From JBKCUI01 sp052161625 (GTDB taxonomy: Bacteria; Planctomycetota; Planctomycetia; Pirellulales; Pirellulaceae), in NCBI GenBank assembly GCA_052161625.1, contig CP197412.1: 64,000 nucleotides of DNA. One strand, given 5' to 3'. Within the stretch, counting starts at the first letter, position 1. Every line of letters starts with the position of its first letter. The notes beneath the pieces were generated by a model. That model had not been told where the DNA came from and did not search any database. It saw only the letters and a list, made by a program, of their open reading frames with translations. Position numbers and translations under genes: made by a program. Below, one piece after another: positions 63,001 through 64,000 of the stretch.

Positions 63001-63381
63001 TCAAGCAGAGATTGCTTCTAGAGAATCGCGGGCCGGAGGGACGTAGCGCATTCTCTTCTTCACAGAGCTGAGTTCGACTCCCGTAAGGATCCACTGCAGC
63101 TCGGCGGACGAGACCACGACATGCTTTCCATCGGCGCTTCGAACTGGGCGCTGAAAGCAGCCTCTCTCCAATCGCTTCATCCAAATAGCGATTCCATCGG
63201 TGTCCCAGTACAAGAGCTTGATCCGATTCAGGCGATGGTTCAGGAACATGAACAAGCCACCATCGCGCACGTCGCGCTGAAAGTCATTCTTAATGATCCC
63301 GAAGAGACCGTCGAAGCTCTTGCGCATATCGATGGGCTCGGTATGCAGGTAAATGGGAACTGAAGGGTTGAGAGCGAGCAT
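63001..63381 (-). CDS. tnpB: IS66 accessory protein TnpB
   Basis: The protein has 126 residues. Family motifs are PIYLHTEPIDMRKSFDGL, GLFMFLNHRLNRIKLLYWDTDG and IWMKRLERGCF. It is needed for transposition together with TnpA and TnpC. It starts 5 bp after the tnpA stop. Confidence 0.95.
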   Translation of the reverse strand: MLALNPSVPIYLHTEPIDMRKSFDGLFGIIKNDFQRDVRDGGLFMFLNHRLNRIKLLYWDTDGIAIWMKRLERGCFQRPVRSADGKHVVVSSAELQWILTGVELSSVKKRMRYVPPARDSLEAISA

Positions 63382-63386
63382 GGTAA

Positions 63387-63683
63387 CTATGCCACCTGAT
63401 CGAGAATATCAGAGAGCGAGGCAATCGCACTAAGGGGTAGACGCAATAGCACGCCGCTTGGGAGCTTGATTTCGATCGCAGAGTCGACAGCATCCACGGA
63501 TTGAACTCGCAAGAACGCTGGCTGGACCGGAGCCTTGCCAAGCTTGCGCTTCCAGTTATAGAAGGTTGGAACGGAACAACCGATGGAATCGCAGAATTGG
63601 GTTACGGTAAGTCCTGAGCGGTCGAAATCCGCGAGATGCTGCGCCCATCGTTGGGAGCGAGAAGCAGAAGATGGTCGAGCCAA
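63387..63683 (-). CDS. tnpA: IS66 accessory protein TnpA
   Basis: The protein has 98 residues, starting at TTG 63683 (no ATG in frame). A helix-turn-helix region SGLTVTQFCDSIGCSVPTFY then NWKRKLG is typical for IS66 OrfA. It ends IASLSDILDQVA. The second copy at 63789 lacks the last two codons and stop. Confidence 0.9.
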   Translation of the reverse strand: MARPSSASRSQRWAQHLADFDRSGLTVTQFCDSIGCSVPTFYNWKRKLGKAPVQPAFLRVQSVDAVDSAIEIKLPSGVLLRLPLSAIASLSDILDQVA

Positions 63684-63762
63684 GATGAGTTCCTTGCGTA
63701 CGAGTGAAAACGTTGATCGAACGCAGAAAACTACACGACAGAAACCGACCAGGTCGGGAAAA

Positions 63763-64000
63763 TCAAGAACCGGTCAGTGTACGCTCACCCTGATCGAGAA
63801 TATCAGAGAGCGAGGCAATCGCACTAAGGGGTAGACGCAAAAGCACGCCGCTTGGGAGCTTGATTTCGATCGCAGAGTCGACAGCATCCACGGATTGAAC
63901 TCGCAAAAACGCTGGCTGGACCGGAGCCTTGCCAAGCTTGCGCTTCCAGTTATAGAAGGTTGGAACGGAACAACCGATGGAATCGCAGAATTGGGTTACG
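63763..64000 (-). pseudogene. Second IS66 tnpA copy, 3'-truncated, cut by window edge
   Basis: Bases 63789-64000 repeat 63392 onward with only about two differences, in the same orientation. The copy breaks two codons before the tnpA stop (after SDILDQ) and reads on into the inverted repeat of the first element, giving a GERTLTGS end and a stop at 63763-63765. The rest lies beyond the window. Confidence 0.8.

Larger units (their letters stand above)
61111..63788 (-). mobile_element. IS66-family element
   Basis: The 2678-bp unit is bounded by GTGAGCGTACAC (61111-61122) and its inverse GTGTACGCTCAC (63777-63788), with tnpA, tnpB and tnpC all on the minus strand. The expected 8-bp target duplication is not found: AGATGGGA on the left, CCTGATCG on the right. 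A truncated second copy follows directly. Confidence 0.85.

Overview
The window looks like a chromosomal segment of a planctomycete close to Rhodopirellula (Pirellulales). The evidence is two DUF1549/DUF1553 plus DUF1501 gene pairs, a DUF11 protein, a MoxR-DUF58-BatA-VWA operon, FHA/GGDEF and Ser/Thr-kinase genes, and an ISAzo13-type 'Rhodopirellula' transposase. No rRNA, tRNA or CRISPR array was recognised.

Layout, left part (1-43.5 kb, mostly ordinary genes): a DUF11-type surface protein running off the left edge (minus strand, missed by a start-to-stop ORF search because its stop lies outside); gnd; an unknown protein; a DUF1549/1553-DUF1501-WD40 set ending at a strong bidirectional terminator; a two-domain fasciclin protein; an Lnb_N/DUF4105 lipoprotein; an orphan TolC lipoprotein. 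A phosphoketolase-acetate kinase operon (12.7-16.4 kb) follows. Its third gene, a glycogen phosphorylase, is cut off after about 120 codons and joined to the tail of a Cys-rich gene. Next come an ABC exporter operon on the minus strand (membrane fusion protein, permease, ATPase), the divergent MoxR operon, a Tyr-rich secreted protein, an MtfA-like peptidase, a MaoC hydratase, a DMT transporter overlapping a glycosyltransferase, a kinase overlapping an FHA-GGDEF protein, a transglutaminase-like secreted protein, an N,N-dimethylformamidase-like protein, and a second DUF1549/1553-DUF1501 pair.

Layout, right part (43.5-64 kb, accessory): about fifteen short genes, all on the plus strand, mostly small membrane proteins of no known family. 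They are separated by imperfect palindromes of about 75-100 bp. Several of these have the organisation of integron attC sites: an R''-type TAAC/GAAC box that often contains the stop codon of the upstream gene, a paired stem, a central TTT..CAAAT stretch, and a GTT-type R' box 10-30 nt before the next start codon. No integron integrase is present, so this looks like a decaying cassette cluster without integrase (CALIN).

The same region carries debris of four-helix-bundle (S23/bAvd-like) genes, their GAGCAC-rich tails and heptamer/hexamer tandem repeats, a 318-bp duplication that gives two proteins with the same head and different tails, a frameshifted leucine-rich-repeat gene, an in-frame fusion of two cassette-like genes, and three transposable elements: a complete ISAzo13-type IS with 26-bp inverted repeats, an ISKra4-like transposase gene, and an IS66 element followed by a truncated second copy.

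Metabolically, gnd feeds pentose phosphates. Phosphoketolase and acetate kinase could turn xylulose-5-P into acetyl-P, then acetate and ATP. Whether these pathways are linked in the cell is inference.
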